Below are positions 1 through 8,542 of a stretch of 64,000 nt of DNA, one piece after another; positions within the stretch are counted from its first letter, which is position 1; each line of letters starts with the position of its first letter. Source of the stretch: CAVQMC01 sp963713505. GTDB taxonomy: Bacteria > Bacteroidota > Ignavibacteria > Ignavibacteriales > Ignavibacteriaceae. Position numbers and translations under genes: made by a program. The notes beneath the pieces are model-generated. The model was not told where the DNA came from, did not search any database, and saw only the letters and a list, made by a program, of their open reading frames with translations. The stretch is from the NCBI GenBank assembly GCA_963713505.1, contig CAVQMC010000011.1, positions 310,001-374,000 on the forward strand, written 5' to 3'.

Positions 1-2
1 GG

Positions 3-1506
3 GCTGCAGAGGTCGGTACTAGTATTGCGGGAACATTTCCAGTTATTGGAAATAGTTTAAAGCATTTGTTAATAGGCGGTACGACAATGGGTCAATTAAC
101 AATCTCCCGCTTTTTTATTTTACATACCGCAATTCTACCCGGTATTACTGTAATGATCATTGCAGCGCATTTAATTGCTTTTAGAAAATTTGGCAGCGTA
201 GGGCCATGGACTGAAGAGAAAAGAAAAATAAAAAGTAACTTTTGGCCTGATCAAGTATTTAAAGATGTAATAGTAGTTTCTCTTATATTTTTAATTCTGA
301 TTACTTTATCCGCCTTTTCTCCTCCTCCTTTTATGGGACCGGCAGATCCTTTAGACACAACTTTCACGCCTAAGCCTGAATGGAATTTTTTATTTTTATA
401 TCAGGCACTAAAATTTTTTTCTGGTTCATTAGAGATAATCGGTACTGTAGGTATTCCAACTGTTGTAATATTACTTTTTATTCTTATACCTTTTTTTGAC
501 AGGAAAAAGGATCACAATCCCTTAAGAAGACCTTTTATGATGCTTGGCGGAGCAGTTTTTGTTATTCTTTTGCTGTCATTAACAGTTGAAGGATATAGCA
601 GTAAAGAAAAAATTTCAAAATCGAATAAAAAAATTAAAGCAAATAAACCTCCTGCGGCATTAACTAATTCAGCGTTAAAAGGTGAAAAAGTTTTTAACAC
701 CTACGGTTGTATAGCCTGCCACACAATGAATGGTAAAGGTGGGAAAATAGGTCCTGATTTAACAAATGAAGCCAGCAAAAATAGAACTAAAAGCTGGATA
801 ATTGATCAAATAAAAAATCCTAAAAAGCATTATCCAAAATCACCTATGCCTGCTTTCACTATGTTAAATAAAACTCAAATAAATAATTTAGCTGATTTCC
901 TTTTAAGTACGCATAACTCAGGATCAAAGTCCACCGGAAAAAATGAAAATGGAATACAGAATGCAAATTCAAATAATAATTTGCAGTCAAACTCAGCTGC
1001 AAATTTACCTGAAAAGAAAAATAATTTTAATACAACTGGACGGGCTTCCGGTATTATTGGAAATGTAGCGCACGGCGCTTTGTTATATCAACAGGACTGT
1101 CAGTCATGTCATGGTACTAATGGTGAAGGAGGAGTAGCAAATCCAGGATCTATTATCAGGCTTTGTTCCTAAATTAAATCCAATTTCGAAAAATCTTTAT
1201 AGTAAAGATCCTCAAAGTTTTGCAGACAGCATAGATAAATATATTCAGCATGGTTCAATTCCTGCCGGTACAAATCCTGCCCTGCATATGTTCGATTATG
1301 GAGATTCTCATACTTTAACTCAACAGGAAATTTCTAATATCGAGGCTTATTTATTAAACTTAAATGGTGTAAACAGAGCTAGGATAAATGTATCTTCATT
1401 TTCTCCAAAACAATATTTTACAATCGTAATAATAATGTTCATTGTTTTGTTTATTGTTCTATTGATCATTTATATTATAAAGAATTCTATGCAAGCCAAA
1501 GAATGA
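3..1506 (+). CDS. cytochrome b (b6-like) fused to two cytochrome c domains; 5' end missing, one frame break
   Basis: This is the quinol-oxidising subunit of a bc/b6-type complex in the cytoplasmic membrane. The reading frame is open from the first bases of the window, so the true start lies upstream. Seen: helix D haem ligands at visible residues 41 and 56 (His, 14 residues, His, the b6-type spacing), then a subunit-IV-like part with the Qo motif PEWN. Two class I c-haem domains follow, with CIACH at 708-722 and CQSCH at 1098-1112, and a C-terminal membrane helix closes the protein. The first frame stops at 1172. The continuation, including the second haem's Met ligand, is in another frame from about 1141 to 1506, so one base is lost or gained near 1113-1165. 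Neighbouring Rieske or cytochrome genes would lie upstream of the window. Confidence 0.88.
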
Positions 1507-1520
1507 GATAGAAAAATATT

Positions 1521-2369
1521 TTATAAATTATACTTTAGACCTAAAGAAATTGCAAAATCCGGAGTGGAGTTTGATAGACCAGCAGAACCAATAAAAGTAT
1601 AAGTTATTTTTTCATTAGAAATGATATTAATTCCGGCAGATAGTTCCTGTGGCATTTCATAGAGATCTAAAATTTTTGTATATAAACTATAGCTTATCAT
1701 TGCTGAAATATTTCCATCTCCAAAATATTTTCCTATTCCGAAATTAAATGTAAATGGATTTTTATAAGTAATGCTGTCCGGATTTCCCAGTATAATATAT
1801 CCGCCTGATGCATAAATTAAATAAGAATTAAAATTTTTCTTCAAAGTTGCGGATAAACTATAATCAAATTTTCCGGTTCCAAAACCGTATAAAGTAGAAG
1901 CAGTAGGAAATTTAATATAGCCGCCGATATTCATTCCGATAAAAGAATTAAATTGGTTTAGCAAATTATAATTTGCATATAAATAAAGATCCCCAATTCC
2001 ATAATTTTCAGTTGAAGTAGAAGTGAATAAGTTTTGATTTCCCATCATATGTCCACCGTGCCCGGTATTTTGTCCGCCCATTTGATTTGAATCTGAACCC
2101 ATATGATTTGGAAAATAAACCTGACCAAACTGTGAAATATTTTGTCCGTTTGAAGCAATAAAAGGAATGGACAAAGCAATTGAATACTCATTTGTTTCAT
2201 ATCTTATTCCGCCGAATAAATAATAACTATTTAATCTTTCTGTTGATAAATAACTTCCGCTTGAATATTGAAGACTCGTATTTATAGACCAATTGCTTTG
2301 TCCGTATACTAGTGTTGTAAATAATACAACAAATACAGATGACACTAATATATTTTTTATTCCCGTCAT
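1521..2369 (-). CDS. outer-membrane beta-barrel-like protein with a Met/His-rich loop
   Basis: An exported protein of 282 residues with a signal peptide (hydrophobic core, probable cleavage after TTLVYGQ). Alternating hydrophobic and aromatic strands run throughout, and the C-terminus ends in a strand (SLGLKYNL) as outer-membrane barrels do. It resembles the barrel proteins often annotated as transporters or MetA-pathway-like. Residues about 90-112 form a Met/His/Gly-rich loop (HMGS...GHGGHMMG) that could bind Cu(I) or Ag(I); that role is inference. It is the last gene of a three-gene minus-strand set with two other Met-rich exported proteins, only 5 nt after the previous stop. A structural barrel without metal function remains possible. 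Confidence 0.6.
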   Translation of the reverse strand: MTGIKNILVSSVFVVLFTTLVYGQSNWSINTSLQYSSGSYLSTERLNSYYLFGGIRYETNEYSIALSIPFIASNGQNISQFGQVYFPNHMGSDSNQMGGQNTGHGGHMMGNQNLFTSTSTENYGIGDLYLYANYNLLNQFNSFIGMNIGGYIKFPTASTLYGFGTGKFDYSLSATLKKNFNSYLIYASGGYIILGNPDSITYKNPFTFNFGIGKYFGDGNISAMISYSLYTKILDLYEMPQELSAGINIISNEKITYTFIGSAGLSNSTPDFAISLGLKYNL

Positions 2370-2374
2370 TTTAT

Positions 2375-2842
2375 TTACTTCTGCTGATTGTTTGTGTTTT
2401 GTGAACTTTCAAAATTCTGCATCATTCCTTTAAAGTTGCCCATCATATCTTTCATATTGTTCATCATGTTCTGCATATTCTTATGCATTCCTTGATTCAT
2501 TTGATATCCTTTATTCTGCATAATATTATTCATTTGATCGAGCATACCTTTCATTTGGCTGGACATATTCTGCATATTATTCATTAAGTTGCTCATGTTC
2601 TGATTGTTCTGCATTTGTCCCATGTTCTGCTGCATCATGTTCATCTGTTGATTCATATTATTCATTTGTTTCATCATCTGCTGCATATTCATCATTTGAT
2701 TCTGCATATTCATTTGCATGTTGTTATGCATATTTCCCATATGCTGCTGTGCAAATGACTGCGGACTTATCATAAAAACAGAAAATATTACTCCTGCAAT
2801 AAGAAATAATAAATTCTTTTTAAGTGTTTCCAGCTTTCTCAT
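2375..2842 (-). CDS. extremely methionine-rich exported low-complexity protein
   Basis: A 155-residue protein with a signal peptide (cleavage near QSFA|QQ). The mature part is almost wholly Met, Asn and Gln with a few His. By my count 37 of 155 residues are Met, many as MM or MxM, with no Cys. No known catalytic domain is visible. Methionine thioethers bind Cu(I) and Ag(I), so a periplasmic metal sponge or chaperone is the obvious hypothesis, supported by the neighbouring copB, Met-rich cytochrome and barrel genes. The lysines and helix-friendly residues suggest an extended helix. It lies 31 nt downstream of the Met-rich cytochrome and 5 nt upstream of the barrel gene, so the three are probably one transcript. 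The function is not established. Confidence 0.6.
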   Translation of the reverse strand: MRKLETLKKNLLFLIAGVIFSVFMISPQSFAQQHMGNMHNNMQMNMQNQMMNMQQMMKQMNNMNQQMNMMQQNMGQMQNNQNMSNLMNNMQNMSSQMKGMLDQMNNIMQNKGYQMNQGMHKNMQNMMNNMKDMMGNFKGMMQNFESSQNTNNQQK

Positions 2843-2873
2843 GATTATTCTCCTTTAAATTTTTAATAAACAA

Positions 2874-3704
2874 TTAATTATTTAAGCTTTTTATGTAAGC
2901 TACTAAATCCCAGCGCTGATTTTTTGTAAGTGCATTTTGAAACGAAGGCATTGGAGGATTTCCATGAGTTATTTTCCAGTATAAAGCTCCATTGCTTTCA
3001 TTTTGAACTCTTGATGATGTTAGATCTGCGGGCTTGGGAATTAATGTAGCGGCCACAGGTCCATCGCCTTTAGCATTTGTTCCGTGGCAAGTGTAGCATT
3101 GAGTATTAAAAATATTTTTACCTTCTCTGCTTGCCTTTTCAATATCTTCAATAGGATTCTTCATGTTATTTGCAGAAGAAGGTGCTTCCCATACATTATT
3201 ATTTACAGAACTCTGATTTGCTGTGTTTCCGTTGTTATAATTATAATTTCTTCCGCCCATCATTCCATGACCCATCATTCCGCCGTTCATCATTCCTCTT
3301 CCCATTATACCATTGTTTCCTCTTCGTCCCATCATTCCATTTTCATTCATCATGTTTTGCATCCAGCTGTACATTTGCGGATAACTGTCCATCATGTTGT
3401 ACATATAATTTGCAAAAGATGAATCCCTGTTAGCTTTTGAGTACATACTGTTCATCATCATTTGACGTGAGTTTTGATTATTCATCATCATACCCATCAT
3501 GCTATTTAAAGCATTTGGATCTGAGGTTAAATGATTTGTAAAATTCTGCATCATCTGAGGATTGTTGATAATAGTTGAAATGACTTCATTCTGAGTTTTT
3601 GGATTTTGAAGCATAGACTTGATTTTATTACTCTCTTGTGCAAGCAAGAGAGAAACGCCGATAACTAAAATTATCAGCAGCGGTAATAAAATTTTTGTTT
3701 TCAT
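2874..3704 (-). CDS. Met-rich c-type cytochrome, exported
   Basis: A 276-residue two-part protein. After a signal peptide (probable cleavage after LLLAQ) there is a Met/Asn/Gly-rich region of about 130 residues with runs such as MMGMMM and repeated GMM motifs (GRGMMNGGMMGHGMMGG). From about residue 190 it becomes a class I cytochrome c, with haem motif CYTCH, the following GDGP segment and a distal Met in NPPMPSF. It should act in the periplasm, moving electrons. The fusion of a metal-binding-like tract to a haem domain suggests electron transfer linked to Cu(I) oxidation or metal sensing, which is inference. It is first in the Met-rich trio; the promoter candidate is at 3731-3762. Confidence 0.72.
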   Translation of the reverse strand: MKTKILLPLLIILVIGVSLLLAQESNKIKSMLQNPKTQNEVISTIINNPQMMQNFTNHLTSDPNALNSMMGMMMNNQNSRQMMMNSMYSKANRDSSFANYMYNMMDSYPQMYSWMQNMMNENGMMGRRGNNGIMGRGMMNGGMMGHGMMGGRNYNYNNGNTANQSSVNNNVWEAPSSANNMKNPIEDIEKASREGKNIFNTQCYTCHGTNAKGDGPVAATLIPKPADLTSSRVQNESNGALYWKITHGNPPMPSFQNALTKNQRWDLVAYIKSLNN

Positions 3705-3730
3705 TTTTCATTGCCTTTCATTTAGAATCT

Positions 3731-3762
3731 CAAATTCATTATCATCATTACTTACAAACAAA
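3731..3762 (-). promoter_or_regulatory. candidate Bacteroidota-type promoter for the Met-rich trio
   Basis: On the minus strand: TTTG (3762-3759), a 20-nt spacer, then TGAATTTG (3738-3731), seven of eight matches to TAnnTTTG. It lies just upstream of the cytochrome start at 3704. Pattern match only. Confidence 0.4.
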
Positions 3763-3890
3763 ATTAATATATACACTTAAAAAATGCGTTACACAATTTT
3801 ATATTTCCTTTATATCTTTTTAAGATTAACCACAAATTCCTTATCGTTAAAGTTCAAATTGTTATTATTTGCATACATTATTGTTTATAA

Positions 3891-5940
3891 TCACACTTTT
3901 AACATTCTTGCATTTACAGAAACTATAACCGTACTCAATGACATCAGCACAGCACCAACAGCTGGACTTAGTAAAATACCTGCCGAAAATAAAACTCCCG
4001 CAGCCAAAGGAATTGCAACAGCATTATAACCGGTTGCCCAGATTAAGTTCTGTATCATTTTTTTATAAGTAGCTTTGGAAAATTTAATTAATGAAAGAAC
4101 ATCTTTCGGATTACTTTTTACCAATATTATATCTGCCGTTTCAGCCGCAACATCAGTCCCGGCTCCAATTGCAATTCCAACATCAGCTTGTGCAAGGGCA
4201 GGTGCATCATTAACTCCGTCCCCTGTCATTGCTACTGTTAGACCTCTCGACTGAACTTCTTTAACTTTATCAGCTTTTTTATCGGGAAGAACTTCGGCAA
4301 AATATTCTTCTATGCCTAATTCATCCGCTACCCATTTTGCAACTTTTTTGTTATCACCTGTAAGCATCATAGGTTTAATACCCAATTCTTTTAATTGTTT
4401 TATTGCTTCTTTGGATTCTTCTCTTACTATATCCGCGAGTGCAACAGCACCTTTAACCTTATTATCAATCAATAAATAAACAACAGTCTTTCCTTGTTCA
4501 GAAAGCTTATCAATTTTTTCATTATTATTAATTTGCATGTCATTCTCATCTAAATAACCGGGACTTACAACTTTAACATCTTTTCCGTTTACTTTTCCTT
4601 CGGCTCCTTTGCCGGGGATAGAATTAAAATTCTTTAAGTTCAAATTTAGCTGTCTGATTTTTTTACAATTCCTTGTGCAATAGGATGTTCGCTGTTGTTT
4701 CAACCGAAGCGGCATATTTAATAATTTCATCTTTCTTTAAATCGGAATCAAAAACAATTACATCCGTTACACCGAATTCACCTTTGGTAAGAGTTCCAGT
4801 TTTATCAAAAATTATTGCATCAATATTTCTTGCTCTTTCAAATGCATTTCTGTTTCTAATAAGTAAACCTTTTTTTGCTGAAAGAGCAGTGGAAACTGCA
4901 ACAACCAAAGGAATTGCCAAACCAAGAGCATGAGGACAGGTAATAACCATTACGGTAACAGTTCTGGTTAAAGCAAAATTGAAATCCCTTCCGGCAAAAA
5001 CCAGCCAGGAAATCATTGTTATGACTCCACTGGCGATTGCAATTATTGTTAACCACAAGGCTGCTTTGTCTGCTAGATTTTGTGTTTTTGATTTTGCCGC
5101 CTGGGCTTCCTGAACCATTTTAATTACTTGAGATAAAAATGAATCTTCACCGGTTTTTTCCACTTTAATTTTTAATGAACCTTCACCGTTAATTGAACCG
5201 CCTATTACCTCATCATTACTTTTTTTTGGAACAGGAGTTGATTCACCTGTTACCATAGATTCATTTACCGAACTTTCACCTTCATAAATTTTTCCATCTG
5301 CAGGAACTTTTTCTCCCGGTTTAATTAATATTTTATCACCGTTTTTAAGTTCATTTAACTTTACATCTTCTGTATCTCCGCTTTCAGTAATTTTATGTGC
5401 GTTTTTAGGCATTAGTTTAGCGAGTTCTTCAACTGCTTTGGAAGCACCCATAACGGATTTCATTTCAATCCAATGACCTAAAAGCATTATGTCTATTAAG
5501 GTTGCAAGTTCCCAATAAAATAATCTTCCTGGTAATCCGAAAACAACGGCAGAACTATATACATAAGCGACTGAAATTGCCAATGCAATCAAAGTCATCA
5601 TTCCGGGTTCTTTGGATTTTATTTCATTATAAAATCCTTTTAAGAACGGCCAGCCGCCGTAGAAGAAAATGAAAGTTGAAATTGCAAATAAAATGTATAA
5701 GCTTCCCGTAAAACTTAAATTCTCCAACGACAGAAACTGTTGTATCATCGGAGAAAGCAATAGGACAGGAATTGTAACAATTAAAGAGATCCAGAATCTT
5801 TTCTTAAAATCCTTTACCATGTGTGCATGATGATCATGATGATTGTTGTGTGAATTTTCATTATGCACCGAATCATTATTTTTATTTTGATAATTCGGTT
5901 GTCCCTTTTGTTTATTTTTTTTCACTTTAGAATTAGTCAT
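3891..5940 (-). CDS. copB: CopB-type P1B copper/silver-exporting ATPase, two frame breaks
   Basis: A heavy-metal P-type ATPase in the cytoplasmic membrane that pumps Cu or Ag outward. Seen in order: a His-rich N-terminus (HNNHHDHHAH) instead of CxxC domains, actuator TGES, the transport motif TCPHALG (CPH, P1B-3/CopB type), phosphorylation DKTGTLT, SEHP, then TGDGVNDAPA and a C-terminal MSLST helix. The conserved SEHPIAQGIVKK stretch is in a third frame. The chain runs 5940 to about 4703, shifts one frame to about 4650, then shifts again to 3891, so two indels lie within roughly 60 bases. Since all motifs survive, sequence error is more likely than decay. It faces the Met-rich trio, also on the minus strand. 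Confidence 0.88.
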
Positions 5941-6209
5941 TTAAATCCTTAGTTTCTAATATTTAATCAATCATTTATAAAATAATGTAAGATTTTTCAA
6001 TTAATGTTACATTTTTTTAATTAACTTTTATAAAATTTTAAATAGTGATGAATATCAGGAATTAGGAATTATAGAAAAAGAAATGCATATAAATTTGATT
6101 AAATACAAAATTTGTTGTTAAGTTAAGCAAAGAATCACAAAAACCGCTGAATTAAATTGATAAAGTAATATTTTAATTAATTGTAAGGAAAATATTTCAT
6201 CATATTGAA

Positions 6210-6575
6210 ATGATAAACAAGATTAATAAATTTTCTCCCATTTTTTTAGCGTTAGTTATTTTACTATGTGTTAATGGTGATTTGCTGAAGACAGGATTAT
6301 TTTATTTAAACCGGAAGGATATAATTGAATATAAATGTACCCATTTGGTTCCACACTGCGAAGGTAAATGTTTCTTAAAGAAGGAACTTGACGTTAATAA
6401 TTCATCAAGTGCAGTAACTGAAACTAAAATTTTGATTCCGGAATTATTAGGTGTTTTATCACTAACAAATTCCTGGAATTCCACACAAATAAAGTATCTC
6501 TCTTATTTTGAAAAGCCATCAATATTAAATGGTTTTGTTTCAATCATAATTCCACCTCCAAAACACAACACTTAA
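6210..6575 (+). CDS. small exported or membrane-anchored protein with CxGKC motif
   Basis: A 121-residue protein with an N-terminal hydrophobic segment (signal or anchor). A short conserved-looking block around residues 43-60 contains one Cys, then HCEGKCFLKKEL. The C-terminus ends in Pro/His (PPPKHN). Small proteins with the same C-x-GKC-x-L layout are known to me in Bacteroidota, often near copper or TonB genes, but their function is not established. It is divergent from copB across a 269-nt gap that must hold both promoters, and lies upstream of a barrel protein and copC. Cys and His make metal binding plausible. Start ATG at 6210; AAGGAA lies upstream, though rather far away. Confidence 0.55.
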   Translation: MINKINKFSPIFLALVILLCVNGDLLKTGLFYLNRKDIIEYKCTHLVPHCEGKCFLKKELDVNNSSSAVTETKILIPELLGVLSLTNSWNSTQIKYLSYFEKPSILNGFVSIIIPPPKHNT

Positions 6576-6700
6576 TAACTCAACTTTTGAAATAAAAAAA
6601 TATCAGGTTATCCGGTTTTAAGGGATGATTGTAGCCTTATCATTAAAGATTATAATCACCTAATGTGATATTTAAATAGCTATCGGAAAGACATTAAATA

Positions 6701-6728
6701 TTTTACCTTTATTTCAAATAAAGTAAAA
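6701..6728. promoter_or_regulatory. AT-rich dyad, candidate operator
   Basis: CTTTATTT (6707-6714), one base, AAATAAAG (6716-6723) form a perfect 8-bp inverted repeat. TTTTA and TAAAA extend the arms after one unpaired base. It lies about 45 nt upstream of the next start codon, where an operator or mRNA hairpin would sit. No regulator gene is nearby. Confidence 0.35.
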
Positions 6729-6772
6729 ACTGAAGTTAAATATTCCATAAAACTAGACAGGATTTATTGAAA

Positions 6773-7675
6773 ATGAAATTTATACTTTTAAGATTTTATA
6801 AATATATTTTCCTGATTATTTTCATAATTTTTATTCAGCAAAATATATTTGCTCACGGAGTTACCGGCAAAAGATTTTTCCCAAGTACAATTTTTGTCGA
6901 TGATCCCTTTATGGCTGCTGAGTTATCTTTTGTCTATAATAATATTAGAATACCGGATGAAGAAAACGGAGGGACAATTAATTTTAGCAGCATCTCCTCA
7001 GAATATTCTCAAAAAATATTTGATGGATTTGGATTATCGATTGGAGAAAACTATCAATTTATCAAACCAGCTGATGGTAAAACTATAAGCGGATTCGGCA
7101 ATCTTGAATTTGGATTAAAATACCAGTTCCTAACTTTACCACGACACGAAACTGTTCTGTCTTTAGGAGTTGATGGCGAAATAGGTAAAACCGGAAATTC
7201 AAAAGTCGGGGCTGAAGATTTCACGGTTGTAACTCCATCACTAAGCTTTGGAAAAGGTTTTGGTGATATCAGCTCTGCCGATATTTTAAAACCTTTTGCA
7301 ATTACCGGAATAGCAGGCATTAGTTTGCCCGGTAACAGCGATGTTGAAAATACCCTTGAATGGGGATTTACTCTTCAATACAGTTTACAATATCTTGAAT
7401 CATATGTGAAAGATATTGGACTGGGAATACCATTTAACAGGATGGTTGTAGTAGTTGAATTTCCATTTGAAACAGCTTTAAACAAAGAAAAATCGGGTAC
7501 AACAACCGGATATGTTTGTCCGGGAGTTATGTGGTTCGGTAAATATTTTCAGTTAGGAGTCGAAGCACAAATACCGGCTAATCAAGATACCGGAAAAAGT
7601 ATCGGAGTTGCCGGGATTTTCCATTTATTTATTGATGACATTTTTCCAAAAAGTATAGGGAAGGCACTATTTTAA
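6773..7675 (+). CDS. exported beta-barrel-like protein of the copper island
   Basis: About 300 residues, with a long hydrophobic signal ending near NIFAHG. The mature N-terminus is HGVTGKRFFPSTIFVDDPF, a pattern seen in uncharacterised outer-membrane proteins of metal or respiratory clusters. The rest has alternating strands with Gly and aromatic residues, such as FGNLEFGLKYQF and GVMWFGKYFQLGVE, ending in a phenylalanine (GKALF), typical of outer-membrane barrels. No enzyme motif is visible. It lies between the CxGKC protein and copC on the same strand, 32 nt before copC, so an operon is likely. An in-frame TTG at 6767 is an alternative start; ATG 6773 is about 10 nt after ACAGGA. A role in periplasmic metal export is inference. 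Confidence 0.55.
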   Translation: MKFILLRFYKYIFLIIFIIFIQQNIFAHGVTGKRFFPSTIFVDDPFMAAELSFVYNNIRIPDEENGGTINFSSISSEYSQKIFDGFGLSIGENYQFIKPADGKTISGFGNLEFGLKYQFLTLPRHETVLSLGVDGEIGKTGNSKVGAEDFTVVTPSLSFGKGFGDISSADILKPFAITGIAGISLPGNSDVENTLEWGFTLQYSLQYLESYVKDIGLGIPFNRMVVVVEFPFETALNKEKSGTTTGYVCPGVMWFGKYFQLGVEAQIPANQDTGKSIGVAGIFHLFIDDIFPKSIGKALF

Positions 7676-7707
7676 TTTTAATCAAAAATAAAAATTGGTA
7701 ATTCAAT

Positions 7708-8076
7708 ATGAAAAATTTAACGAGAGAAATATTGTTGATTCTATTTGTATTAATTTTTACTCAAACAGGAATTTGCCATATATTTCCAAAAAATTCCTAT
7801 CCAAAAGTCGGCTCTGCCATAAGCAAACGCCCGGCTAAGGTTAAGATTTGGTTTGATGGTGAAGTTGAACCGGCTTTTAGTAAAATAAGAGTTTTACTCA
7901 ATGACAGTACAGAAGTTGATAAAAAAAATTCACATGTGGATAACAATAATAAAGCATTGTTAGAAGTTGATTTGAAGGATATTCAGCCCGGAAAATATCA
8001 TGTTTATTGGACTGCATTTTCAAAAGACGGGCATCGGTCCGAAGGTGATTATTTTTTTATTTTTGAATCTAAGTGA
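7708..8076 (+). CDS. copC: CopC-family periplasmic copper-binding protein
   Basis: A 122-residue CopC/YobA-like protein. The signal peptide ends at about residue 24, so the mature chain begins with His (HIFPKNSYP), as needed for the CopC N-terminal Cu(II) site. Two conserved features follow: the KVKIWFDGEVEPAFSK strand and the C-terminal DGHRSEGDYFF motif, whose Asp and His complete that site. CopC binds copper in the periplasm and normally works with the membrane protein CopD. Here only a short, broken copD-like tail follows directly. Upstream is a barrel gene on the same strand. Confidence 0.8.
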   Translation: MKNLTREILLILFVLIFTQTGICHIFPKNSYPKVGSAISKRPAKVKIWFDGEVEPAFSKIRVLLNDSTEVDKKNSHVDNNNKALLEVDLKDIQPGKYHVYWTAFSKDGHRSEGDYFFIFESK

Positions 8077-8079
8077 TCT

Positions 8080-8502
8080 TCTGAAAAATGATCAACATTT
8101 TCTAATCTCAGCAGATGATTTATTTCTCTTCATTTCATTTATAGGAATAACAGTAATAGTTTTATTGAAGACTATGTTTATTTTGATATTATTGTTTTCA
8201 GGCCCAATTCTGCATAAGTATTATATACAGGTTATCAAAGGAAGAATTAATCGTAAAAAATCAAATAGATTTTTTTGAGAATTTGTATAAAATTATTTAT
8301 TAAAAATAAATTTGAAATAGAAATAAAGGAAATAATATTTTAATATTGTTCGATTGGAAGCATTTATTTTTACAATTGTAATTTTATTTACTTCAGTTTT
8401 GGTAATTCAGATACCAGCTAAACATTTAAAGTTAAATCAACAAGTAAGTGTAGTTCATTATCAAAACAAAAAGGCATCTATTTTATTAGATGCCTCAATA
8501 TA
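8080..8502 (+). pseudogene. copD: copD C-terminal remnant
   Basis: Directly after copC come two reading-frame pieces resembling the last membrane segments of CopD. One covers about 8080-8278 and includes the membrane helix LKTMFILILLFSGPILHKYY. A second, in another frame from about 8345 to 8502, reads RLEAFIFTIVILFTSVLVIQ, like the final CopD helix. Intact CopD has about eight membrane segments; the first half or more is absent here and stops separate the pieces. Either a deletion followed copC or the sequence is damaged. CopD normally carries copper from CopC across the membrane, which would not be possible with this remnant. Confidence 0.55.
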
Positions 8503-8520
8503 AATAATATATTTTTTTTA
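8472..8520. terminator. rho-independent terminator between copC/copD remnant and ccmF
   Basis: AGGCATCTA (8472-8480), six-base loop, TAGATGCCT (8487-8495) is a perfect 9-bp stem followed by a T-rich stretch (8510-8519). It sits between convergent genes and could serve both strands. Confidence 0.65.
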
Positions 8521-8542
8521 TTTAAAAATTAATTTGATTTAA

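Noticed and set aside
2400..2740. Repeated short CAT/TTC units that look like a tandem repeat or CRISPR-like array
   Set aside because: The units are irregular in length and are explained by Met/Asn/Gln codons of one open frame; there are no equal repeats and spacers.
3084..3433. Plus-strand open frames rich in His and Ser within the Met-rich cytochrome region
   Set aside because: They are the antisense of Met codons (ATG reads as CAT) in a low-complexity gene; no ribosome site or family similarity.
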